From NCBI GenBank assembly GCA_033557465.1, contig CM066031.1, positions 1,442,184,163 through 1,442,248,162 on the forward strand: a DNA stretch of 64,000 bases, in the 5' to 3' direction. The position numbers were made by a program, and so were the translations under genes. Origin of the DNA: Ichthyophis bannanicus. Taxonomy: Eukaryota; Chordata; Amphibia; Gymnophiona; Ichthyophiidae. Of this stretch, positions 54,620 through 64,000 are shown in pieces (position 1 is the stretch's first letter; each line of letters starts with the position of its first letter). The notes under the pieces were generated by a model, which saw only the letters and a list, made by a program, of their open reading frames with translations, had not been told where the DNA came from and did not search any database.

Positions 54620-57360
54620 AGCCATGCTCATCCCTCCCAACAGAAGAGGTGATGGGGTGAAAAAAGCATTCATAGGAGTACTCCAGTCATTCATAAAAAG
54701 CTAAAGGTTTCTTAGTCGACAACTTAACAAGTACAGTTTCTCGGTAGACAAGTACAGTAATGGAGGATGGTGGCTGTGAGAGTAACCTGGTTACACCATG
54801 ATAGATAGGTAGGGTTGATTCAGCTATCAACACTTCTTTACTAGGGACGTCAGTGAATCCAGTAGGTGTCACCAGCTGAACAAAGGCAGGATTTCATATG
54901 ATGTACTTCCTTGAGAGTAACTCAAAGGCTCTTCAGAGGCACTGTGCAAAATTCTTTATGCCATATATCCAGTTGATAATATGGTCCTGCAGAGCAGATC
55001 TGGCCCAAGGCTACATTCTTTGGCATATCAGTGAAGAAATTGACATTGGGTGTCATGTGGGCATGCTTCTGCATTATCTAAAGGAGTAGCCAGAAAGGCA
55101 GCATTAGGGCACCACTGATCTCCGAGTCTCCCGACTACTTGTAGAATACCTTCCGTATCCTGCACAGAAATTAAACAAAGAAGAGCATACCCAGGATCCC
55201 CGAGTACTGAAGGGCAAATGATCTTATGTCATCCTTGGCAATCTTCATAAGTGCCACAAACACACGATGTACTTGGAGTCACACCCCAAGCTGATGTTTA
55301 GATCTGAATAGTCAGGCAGAAGCAATATATCCTAGCGACAGTATGTGCCTAAAAGTGATGCTCCTTTATAGAGCCATGTTGTTCCATAGCTGAAATCTCC
55401 ATTCTGTATTAAAAAAAGGACTATACTGGACTCTTCCACCCACCTTGGCCTGTACTGATCTCCATGCAATTCCTTCCTTTGAGGTCTGTGTAACATTCAT
55501 TGGTAACTACCTAATTTATCAGCCCATGATAAACCGTCATTACCATCATTCATGAAGAACCACCCATCCAGTGGGTAACCAAATGTGGTTTAACGCTTAG
55601 GGCAGTGAAAGGTGCTGGATTAATCCAGCATTATCAGAGTCAAACACATAAAACTGCCCTCAGGACACCAATTCCAAAAATCGTTGCCTCCATGCCAAAT
55701 GCTGGCCTATTTGAACACTACTGGTGGAAAGGGGCACTGATGCTACTTCCCATCTGAGACTTTGAGGGTTGCCCTAGCATAGTATCAACCAGGTGAAGAA
55801 GGCTGGCACCACGCTAAAGAATTACATTCTCCTTCTAGCACCACCATCAGTAAGGATGCTTGATTAATGCAGTGACCACAGCATGCTGAAGACATAATAG
55901 AACAAGCAGAATGGAGTCCAAAACAGCACCGCAGTGCCTCAATGCCATCCAAGGATGAGTGTGTCAGTCCACAGCTTGCCGACTCCAAAGCAGTCTACAC
56001 TATGCTGAGTCCTTGGCAGTGTTGATTCCAAACTAGCTCACACCCCCAATCACTTTCAAAGCAGTGTACAGAGCACCAACTGCATAGCAGTATACCTGCA
56101 CATGGACTGCTTCATGACAGCACACACACATGCTGACATTAGAGTAACACATATATACACCATGTAGACTCTACCGCAGAACCGTATTACACAGACCCAA
56201 ACAGGACAAGTTAATCAACAGTAATATGTTAAGGATTCTCTTTACATAGTAATCTGAATCCTCTTAGCTTTCACTATCAACCTTAATCTGTGTGTAACAC
56301 ATACCAAAGTTATTCAGCGTAGTTAGCTTCTGAACCTCTCATTTCTCTCTCTCTCTCCCCATTTTGCTCTTTTGTTGCTAAAACTTTACTTCTTGCCAAC
56401 CACACTGTTTACTCACTAATAAGGTTACCAGGATCTTTTGCAGGCAAATCTGAGACACTTCTCCAAAGTGTGTTGGGGGAGGGGAGTATTCATCCTAAAC
56501 TCCTGCTGAAGATGATGTCAGAATTCCACTTTAACCAGCCAATAGTCCTACTAACCTTTTTCCCAAAACCCCATTCCCACGAAGGGGAAAGAGCACTGCA
56601 CGTCAGAGAGCCTTGGCCTGCTATATGGAGCAGATAAAAGCCCTTGGAAAGTCCACCCAACCTTTTGTTTCTTTTGACTCTCACATCTCTTTCCCTTATG
56701 CCCAGGCAGGCCTATACAATGCTAAAAGCAATAAATCACCACAAAATTGTCTGAGCCAAGCATTCCATCCCCATTTCCCCCCTCCCCCCTCCTCACAGCA
56801 GTGGTAGACTCCTCCCATCAATCAGCATGATCATCCTGAAAAATAATCATTAAACAGATGAGACTATCATGCTCCTGAAATAGAAATAACTGTTCTCCAA
56901 ACGAACCTCCAAAGGGAGTAAATTCCATAAAGACGGAACCATGAACTACAAGTCTATCTTCCTTATACATTCCAACTTCATTACATCTAAAGGTGGAAGA
57001 ACTAAAAGATCCTGGCCCACTAGAATGCATAGGATGTGACAGTTCATCTTATTGCAACAACTGCACCAGATATTCACATCGTAATCGATAGCATTTATAG
57101 TAAAATCTAAAACCAGAAGTTAAATCTGATGTGAAACTCAATAGGCAACCAATGAATACGCTACAATAAAAGGGATACAGAACCATACTGATGGACCCTA
57201 CAGAATCATACTAATGGACCTCTGCAGAATTCTGTACCAGTTGTAATCATTCAACTGTGCCTTTCTGGCTCAGAAAGCCTTGGTTTCCCCTTATTCATGA
57301 CCTCTCCTTGCAGAAGTCAATGTGTCTGGGCGCATCTCCAACAATTTCACAGGATCAGGG
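54620..57360. other. no recognised feature
   Basis: 2.7 kb without a coding frame of note or a recognised repeat. The composition is even and words such as ccaaagcagt recur at 55988, 56058 and elsewhere in a loose way, so part may be an old tandem or an unclassified element. Confidence 0.35.
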
Positions 57361-57375
57361 CGGGCTTCTGCATCC

Positions 57376-57431
57376 CAATATCCAATGTTCCAATCCCAAT
57401 ATCCAATGTTCTGTATCAATATCCAATGTTC
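57376..57431. repeat. three copies of a 15-bp word
   Basis: caatatccaatgttc recurs at 57376, 57397 and 57417, about 20 bp apart. Confidence 0.9.
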
Positions 57432-57588
57432 TGAGTGATACCTTGGTAAACCTCACTGCAATCAAAGCTTGTACAATTGTTTGCAATGAATCCATAGAAA
57501 AAAAATGCATTTAACTTTCAAACCTATCGTAGGTTACAAAATGAGGCCCGCATCACTCGTGTTGCCTGGGAAGATAAACTTATCTAAT

Positions 57589-57634
57589 AGAGGGTCGCTA
57601 TGAGTTGACATCGACTCGACGACAACAACAACAA
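57589..57634 (+). mobile_element. RTE 3' terminal fragment
   Basis: agagggtcgctatgagttga followed by catcgactcgacgacaacaa matches the last ~45 bp of the RTE at 61190-61237. There is nothing of the RTE upstream, so this is a severely 5'-truncated insertion or the end of an unrecognised SINE. Confidence 0.8.
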
Positions 57635-57932
57635 TACATCACCCCAATTCAGCTTTGCAAGTAGCAGCCTTTTGTGTCTACTTGCCCATAATGCCGCTGT
57701 TTTTTTTTTGTTAAAGAGTTTAATGCCCAATTCTGAACATGCATATATCCAAGGGGAAACAATGTTTGATTTAATAAAAAAAACTGTGTTTATATATCAG
57801 GGAAATCACAGAAATACACTGAATTGCAGATACGTATACTATATCGTCAGTACACCAGAAGCTAAAGGAACATATCAAACTGGGAGCAAGCAACATGAAA
57901 ATGTGGCATCGAGCCAAAGGAAATTTAAAAAC

Positions 57933-57982
57933 CAGGTATCAACAGTCCTTGATATGTCAGGTATCAACAGTCCTTAATATAT
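57933..57982. repeat. 25-bp direct tandem repeat
   Basis: caggtatcaacagtccttga + tatgt at 57933-57957 and caggtatcaacagtccttaa + tatat at 57958-57982. Confidence 0.9.
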
Positions 57983-58042
57983 GAATGTTAATGCAACAGT
58001 TCCTCTTTGCCCATGCCAGACCAGTAGAAATAACCTTCCGTT

Positions 58043-58055
58043 AGCAGGTGATGAC
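58043..58055. repeat. 13-bp target-site duplication of the RTE (left)
   Basis: agcaggtgatgac, identical to 61238-61250. Confidence 0.95.
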
Positions 58056-58374
58056 TCTCATTTCATGCGCAGCTACATCAGCAGTCAGACGTCCCGAGGG
58101 CTTTGATCCAACCACATCATAAATGCTGGCTTTACTCTGAAAAGTCTTCAGTTCTTCCCCAGTAGCTAGTTGAGTGCCTTCCAACCTGGGGGTCTCATCT
58201 TCCAGCACTACAGCACAATTTGTTTTGTTGTAACTATCCATTGGGTTTTCATGGCAAGATACAGAAGTAGATTGCCGGGCCTTTCTTCCGCGCAGTTTAA
58301 GTTTGGTGTTGTTGCCATTGTCACAGAAATGTGATCCTCTGCCATCAACACTATCCCATTCTGCTGCTGCCCTA
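58056..58374 (-). pseudogene. RTE 5' segment, inverted
   Basis: Open on the minus strand for 112 codons (58041-58379) and ending AADVAAHEMRV-like text. The plus-strand element resumes at HEMRVRSCKDVLHIGTWNV. The two ends therefore overlap at HEMRV, showing that this minus-strand segment is the missing upstream part of the same ORF, turned round. It contains (58243-58291, minus) the segment that also occurs in the SINE tails. Confidence 0.85.
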
Positions 58375-58379
58375 CGCAT

Positions 58380-61226
58380 GAAATGAGAGTCAGAAGCTGT
58401 AAAGATGTCTTACACATTGGAACATGGAACGTATGAAGCATGAACCAAGGGAAGTTGGAGGTGGTCAAGAATGAAATGGAACGTGTACAATTTGATCTGT
58501 TGGGTGTCAGCGAACTGAAATGGACTGGCATCGGGCACTTTGTATCAGATGATCACATGGTCTACTATGCTGGAAATGAAAGACAAAGAAGAAATGCTGT
58601 TGCATTTATAATAAAGAAGAAACTTGCAAGAACTGTAATGAAATACAATGCAGTCAGCGAACGCTTAATCTCTATTCGTCTACGAGGAATGCCTATCAAC
58701 ACCACTATAATTCAAGTATATGCCCCAACAACAGCTGCAGAAGAGAATGAAATTGAAGAGTTCTATGAACAAGTACAAGCTGAACTTGACAGAACATGCA
58801 AACAGGATATCCTGATAGTCATGGGTGATTGGAACGCAAAGGTTGGCAACAAAGAAGAAGACAAAGTAGTTGGAAAATATGGACTTGGCAACAGAAATGA
58901 AGCTGGAGAAAGACTGATGGAATTCTGCAAGACCAACGATCTATTCATCTCGAACACCTTCCTCCAGCAACATAAGCGGCGACTGTACACATGGACTTCA
59001 CCCAATGGATTGTATAAAAATCAAATTGACTACATCTGTGGAAGTCAACGATGGAAAAGCTCTATAACATCAACAAAGACAAAACCTGGAGCTGACTGTG
59101 GTACAGATCATCAACTACTAGTATGCAAACTCAAGCTAAAGCTGAAAAAGAGCAAACCACTCATGAATGCAGCAAAATATGACCTTGAGAATATACCATT
59201 GGAATTTAAAGACTGCCTGCAAAATCGATTTGCTGCTTTAGATACAAATGATAGAGTTCCAGAAGAGTTATGGAACGGCATCAAGAAGGTTGTGTTGGAA
59301 GAAAGCGAGAAGGCTCTACAAAAGGTAAAAAAGAAAAAACGGCCAAAATGGATGACGGAAGAAACTCTGAAAATTGCCCAGAAACACAGAGAAGCTAAAG
59401 CCAGAGGAGAAAGAAAGACAATCACAGAACTCAACAGAGATTTCCAACGTGCAGCAAGACAGGACAAGGAAAAGTACTACAATGACGCATGCAAGGAAAT
59501 AGAAGCAGAAACTATTAGAGGAAGAACAAGATCAGCTTTCCTAAAGCTACGAGAGTTAAAGTTCCAGCCTCGAATTGGAATGTTACAAGATGCTCAAGGT
59601 TCTATGTTGAATGATGCTGAGATCATCAAGAAAAGATGGAAGGAATATACAGGGTTTTTATATGATAAAGATCAAGTGGACCAACAGCCGTTTCAACATG
59701 TACCTTATGATCTGGAATCATTGGTGATGAAAGAAGAAGTTGAAGCAGCATTGAAAGCCTTATCAAAGAACAAAGCACCAGGCATTGATTGCATTCCCAT
59801 AGAAGTATTACAGCAATCTGATGCAGCTGTTACCGTACTTACAAGGCTCTGCCAAGAAATATGGAAGACAGCATCATGGCCAACTGACTGGAAAAGATCT
59901 GTGTTTATACCAATACTAAAGAAAGGTGATCCAACTGACTGGAAATTATCGCACAATCGCTCTGATCCCACATGCCAGCAAGATTCTACTGAAGATTATT
60001 CAAAGAGACTACAATCATACCTGGAACAAGAACTACCTGAAGTGCAAGCAGGGTTCAGAAAAGGGCGAGGAACGAGAGACATCATTGCGGATGTGAGATG
60101 GATCCTTGAAAAGACTAAAGAATACCAAAAGGATATCTATTTGTGCTTTATCGACTATAGCAAAGCTTTTGACTGTGTAAACCATGAGAAACTCTGGGCC
60201 ACATTAAGAAGCATGGATATACCAGAACACCTGATCGTTCTCTTGCGCAATCTGTACATTGATCAAGAAGCAACAGTTTGAACGGAACAAGGAGAAACAG
60301 AATGGTTTAAAATAAGCAAAGGTGTAAGACAAGGCTGCATACTTTCCCCCTACCTGTTTAATTTATATGCAGAACAAATCATCAGAGAAGCAGGATTGTA
60401 TGAAGACAACAGAGGTGTGAAGATTGGTGGAAGACTCATCAACAACCTTCGCTATGCTGATACCACCACATTACTGGCGGAAAGTGAAGATGATCTGAAA
60501 CATTTGCTTCTCACAATCAAAGAACATAGTCTCAAAATGGGCCTGCACCTTAATGTAAAGAAGACAAAGATCATGACAACTGGCATAATCAACAGGTTCA
60601 TCATCGAAAGAGAAGAAATTGAAATCGTGAATAACTTTAACCTACTTGGATCAACTATCAATAAAGAAGCAACAAGCAGTCAAGAAATCAGACTACGCTT
60701 TGCTCTTGGCAGAATGGCTATGAAAGACCTAGATAAGATTCTCAAGAGCAGAGATGTCTCTATCCATACAAAGATTTGACTTGTTCAAGCCATGGTATTT
60801 TTAATAACATCATATGGATGTGAAAGCTGGACAGTGAAAAAGATAGACAGGAAGAAAATTGATGCCTTTGAATTATGGTGCTGGCAGCGAATACTGTATA
60901 TACCATGGACTGCCCGAAGAACAAACCAGTCTGTACTAGAGGAGATCAAACCTAAGCTTTCGTTAGAAGCTCAGATGACAAGACTTCGACTTTCATACTT
61001 TGGACACATCATGCGGAGAGAGAGATCATTACAGAAAGACATCATGCTTGGCAAGATAGAAGGTCAACGCAAAAGAGGAAGGCCAGCAATGAGATGGATC
61101 GATACAATAACAGTAGCTACGGGTACCAGTCTGTCAACAATGAGCCGCCTGACCGAAGATCAAACACAATTTAGGATAGCTATCCAGAGGGTCGCCATGA
61201 GTCGACTCCGACTCGACGGCACTTAA
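58380..61226 (+). pseudogene. RTE endonuclease / reverse transcriptase, inactivated
   Basis: The endonuclease part shows GTWNV, VSELKWTGIGHF, VYAPTTAAEENE, MGDWNAKVGN, QQHKRRLYTWTSP and CGTDHQLLV. The RT part shows EVEAALKALSKNKAPGIDCI, DWKRSVFIPILKKGD, VQAGFRKGRGTRDIIAD, DYSKAFDCVNHEK, GVRQGCILSP and a catalytic box reading RYADTTTLL instead of YADD. The C-terminal domain has SYGCESWTVKKIDRKKIDAF and RLSYFGHIMRRE. Lesions: TGA in GTWNV-stop-SMN (58428-58430), a 2-base then a 1-base deletion (about 59944 and 60006) that leave the NYRTIALI block out of frame, and TGA at 60279-60281 and 60777-60779. Confidence 0.95.
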
Positions 61227-61237
61227 CAACAACAACA

Positions 61238-61250
61238 AGCAGGTGATGAC
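61238..61250. repeat. 13-bp target-site duplication of the RTE (right)
   Basis: agcaggtgatgac, identical to 58043-58055. Confidence 0.95.
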
Positions 61251-61700
61251 AGAGTCAACTTGCTCAACCTTATATATGCCAGTGCAATCAGGAACATAAT
61301 CTGTATTGCTCTGTTTCCAGCAGGGGGGGAGATGTCTGGTGCAGCAAGGTTGAAGAGGTTCTGGCAAGACAGGCTTATGTTCGTGCTGGCACTGCAGATT
61401 AATGATGCTGGGGCCCTTAGGGGTGTTGCTAAGGGAATCAGCCTGCAGTGGATACCTCCCCTCTCCCCTCCTCGGGAGCTCTGGAGGGGTCCCTTGAGGT
61501 CAGACAGGAGACTCTTGGCCTGGAGTAGTTTGTCTGGGAGTAATTACTATTACAGAAGAAAAAGAAAAGGAGAAAGCAACAGGCCTCAGGCAACCTCAGA
61601 GATGTTACCTTTCCTGTGGTCCAACAGAACTAAGGGCAGCTAGTGTTAAAATTGCTATGGTCTGGCCAGAGCCAATTCACCACTGAAGACTCTGAACTGT
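61251..61700. other. no recognised feature
   Basis: This is the continuation of the RTE's pre-insertion sequence. The 127-codon frame here has no recognisable motif. Confidence 0.4.
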
Positions 61701-61704
61701 GAGT

Positions 61705-62363
61705 AGAAAAACCTTAGCACATGATACTAAACTCAACTGTATCATAAGGTTGTGGATTTGTTCTTCTGTACATCTTGACTATTGTAACCTACTCCTTGCT
61801 TATCTCCCTTTGAATCATCTCTCTCCCCTTCAATCTGTTCAACACTCTGCTGCATGGCTAATCTTCCACCAGCCTCGTCTTGCTCATGTTACCCCTCTTC
61901 TCAAGTCACTTCATTGGCTCCCTATCTGTTTCTGCATCCAGTTCAAACTTTTCCTGCTGACCTATAAGTGCATTCACTCTGCAGCTCCTCACTACCTTTC
62001 CTCTCTTATCTCTCCCTACACCCCACCTCAGGAACTCCACTCTTCTGACAAATCGCTTCTATCTGTTCCCTTCTCTTCTATTGCTAATTCCAGACCGCTC
62101 CTTTCACCTTGCTGCTCCTTACACCTGGAACAAACTATCTGAGTCTGTATGTCAGGCGCCTTCTCTGACCCTTTTCAAATCCAAGCTGAAACTCACCTCT
62201 TCGCTGCTGCTTTCAGATCTTGACTCATCTGATCTCCTTGTGTTTCTCTGTGTTGTCTGTCTTGAATAGCTTGTAAGCTCTGATGAGCAGGGACTGTCTC
62301 TTACATGTCTGTGCAGCGCTGCGTATGTCTTGTAGCGCTATACAAATGCTTAGTAGTAGTAGT
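61705..62363 (+). mobile_element. L2-like LINE 3' end
   Basis: The frame to 62142 reads HLDYCNLLLAYLPLNHLSPL, QSVQHSAAWLIFHQPRLAHV, TPLLKSLHWLPICFCIQFKL and YKCIHSAAPHYLSSLISPYT: the C-terminal third of L2-type RTs. After a frame change, SFHLAAPYTWNKLSESVCQA and LTLFKSKLKLTSSLLLS give the very end. The 3' tail tgtagcgctatacaaatgct + tagtagtagtagta is a typical L2-group terminus with a short tandem. Confidence 0.92.
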
Positions 62364-64000
62364 ACAAAAAGGTCCAAACAAGTACTTAGATGACATTTAC
62401 ATGTGCTTCAGAGAAAGCGTAAATGCAGATGTCTACATTTTATGTAGATGTGTATTTCCTTTGCAAAATAGGAAATGCATGTATACTGCCAGAGCACACC
62501 CCTTTGGGAACTATGTGCACTGCGGACATACACAGATGCAAGTGGTAGCCTTTCAGAAATTGCTATTTAGACAATTTGGGCCATTTGAACAAGTAAATCT
62601 GACATTTACACATGCAAACATGCAGGCCTTTTAAAACAACCTCCATTATTCTCATTACCAAAATAAAAAAAAAAAAGAAGACAAAAACAACATTCTTCAT
62701 TTTTCCAATTTCTCTCCCCCTTCCTTCTTCAGTCTATAATGGCCTGTAAATAAACAATGAATATGCATTATTCTATTAACTCAAAGAGAGGAAACGAGGA
62801 ATTCCAAAGCTCTGAGTAAATTAAGATTTTCAAAACAGTTTGTGAATCAGAAAAAATAGAAGTATGCTAAGCTATAAAAGCATGGGGAAATTTACTTTTC
62901 TACCACATTTATCTCTTTGTCTTAGTACTATCCCCTCACTGTATTTTACTAAATAAAAATTCTAAATGTATCTTGTACAAATCTAATGAAGCAATTATAC
63001 TAATAGCCCCACAGGGAATGAAGCAGAGCATCAAGAATGCAATCCCTTAAACTACCACCTCTGGGAATTTTGTAGCCAGACTGGATATGGAGTTAGAAAT
63101 CAGATGGTAAATCTATTAAGTATAAACCCCTCAATTCACATAAGCAGAATTAATGTACCCAGCAATCAAATACAGATGGACATTATCTTGGAAAGGGACC
63201 AGAGGCACCAAAGTAGAAAGGAAGATATAGAAGGAGCTACTGTATTTCTTAATAATAAATCTGTTGCATGGTTTACTGTGAACAGATATTGTTCCAGGAA
63301 ACTGTATTAACAAAGGGGTCTTTTGCAGAATTTTGTAGGCGGTTGGAGGGGATGGAAGGGGAAACTGATCTCATAATGTCTATCACAGCTCAGCAGTTGA
63401 TGTGATCTTTTTACATACATTAAGAAAAGTATAATTTCAGAAGCAATACTCATCAAAATGCTTTTTTGCAAGTCTTATTTAGAATGTTATAGCTGTAGGA
63501 AAAAGAACATTAATAAGATCAGTAAACTCTTAAAACAGACAGGAAACTAGGTAATGTTTCCTTTGATGTCTTTTGGGGGTAATTTAATTTGTACACGATT
63601 TCATGGGGGGGAGGAGGGGGAGAACAAGTTCTTTTATATTAATATGACAATGAAATTCAGACTGGGAAAAAAAACCCATCTTCCTTTATTTTTTTAAAGT
63701 AGTTTTCTGCATCATAATGTTCTTAAGGGGGATTTCAATGGGGATGTGGCTCCGATATCGGACAGAAGCCACTACCGCTGTTTAGTAAACATACCCCTAA
63801 GTCTTCTCCTGCTTCCTTTCCTGATTTTCATTTCCACAACTTTTCATTCTGTGCATCTCTTCATCTCTTCATCTGTTTCTTTTGCAATCATTTTTTCATG
63901 TCCCCTTTTCTCTTGCCATATTTTTCATCCATCTCCCCCCACCATCTTTCTCCCTCCCCTCAGCCTTTATCTCCTCCTTTTCACTCATTCCAATCATGTC
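62364..64000. other. no recognised feature
   Basis: AT-rich DNA without coding signal. The last 200 bp are pyrimidine-rich. Confidence 0.45.

Larger units (their letters stand above)
58056..61237 (+). mobile_element. RTE (BovB-like) LINE, full length with inverted 5' end
   Basis: 3.18 kb, which is the usual size for BovB-type RTE elements, flanked by a 13-bp duplication. The main ORF is on the plus strand from about 58375 and ends at 61224. The 3' end is cgactccgactcgacggcac + ttaacaacaacaacaa, the short-repeat tail characteristic of RTE. The first ~320 bp (58056-58374) are in reverse orientation. This copy is younger than the fragment at 16.1-17.3 kb, but its RT is inactivated. Confidence 0.95.

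Noticed and set aside
57376..57982. CRISPR-like array
   Set aside because: The direct repeats at 57376-57431 and 57933-57982 are two or three copies with no regular spacers, and this is vertebrate DNA.
58763..59971. Minus-strand ORFs within the RTE
   Set aside because: Antisense shadows of the endonuclease/RT frame.

Overview
This window is vertebrate nuclear DNA made almost entirely of transposable elements. No complete host gene is visible. DIRS-type tyrosine-recombinase retrotransposons occur together with CR1, L2-like, RTE (BovB-like) and L1 LINEs, CORE-SINEs, a 5S-rRNA-derived SINE, a mariner and a hAT-type MITE. That mix points to an amphibian or another non-mammalian, non-avian tetrapod; a caecilian amphibian is my best guess. 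The assignment is inference from repeat style only.

Layout. 1-5.5 kb: DIRS element A (minus strand, running off the left edge). 5.5-8.3 kb: remains of a Ty3/gypsy-like gag (minus) split by a foreign segment carrying a long charged ORF (plus). 9.1-12.5 kb: the best-preserved CR1 (minus), with ORF1 esterase tail, endonuclease and reverse transcriptase. 13.7 kb: a CR1 3' end. 15.2-17.9 kb: an older CR1 with an RTE inserted in it. 18-19.2 kb: G-rich and CA-rich simple DNA. 19.5-20.3 kb: an internally deleted mariner with intact inverted repeats. 21.3-26.8 kb: L1 ORF1 pieces, CR1 pieces and a SINE. 27.3-30.7 kb: a much older DIRS relative (element C, minus). 31.2-31.9 kb: a SINE with an L2-like LINE inside. 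33-36.9 kb: an L1 3' end, a minisatellite, SINEs and a CR1 3' end. 37.34-43.03 kb: DIRS element B (plus), a complete but inactivated relative of A in opposite orientation. 44.8-45.1 kb: the only stretch that looks like a possible host exon. 45.4 kb: hAT MITE. 46.6-49.5 kb: an L1 ORF1-only element broken by a CR1 that is itself broken by a SINE, plus a second SINE. 50.1-51.6 kb: a second long charged ORF. 53-54.6 kb: SINE, MITE and L2 pieces. 58.06-61.24 kb: a full-length RTE with a 13-bp target-site duplication and an inverted 5' end. 61.7-62.36 kb: an L2-like LINE 3' end.

How the parts relate. The autonomous elements (RTE, L2-like, L1, CR1) are the likely machinery for the short elements. 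The tRNA/CORE SINEs and the 5S SINE here end in a piece that fuses an RTE 5' segment to the RTE 3' end, while other SINEs with the same tRNA/CORE head end in an L2-like LINE tail. Every coding element seen is broken by stops, frameshifts, lost catalytic residues or truncation, so nothing here looks currently autonomous. The closest to intact are the RTE (58 kb), the CR1 reverse transcriptase (9.7-10.5 kb) and the DIRS B recombinase ORF (41.2-42.5 kb).
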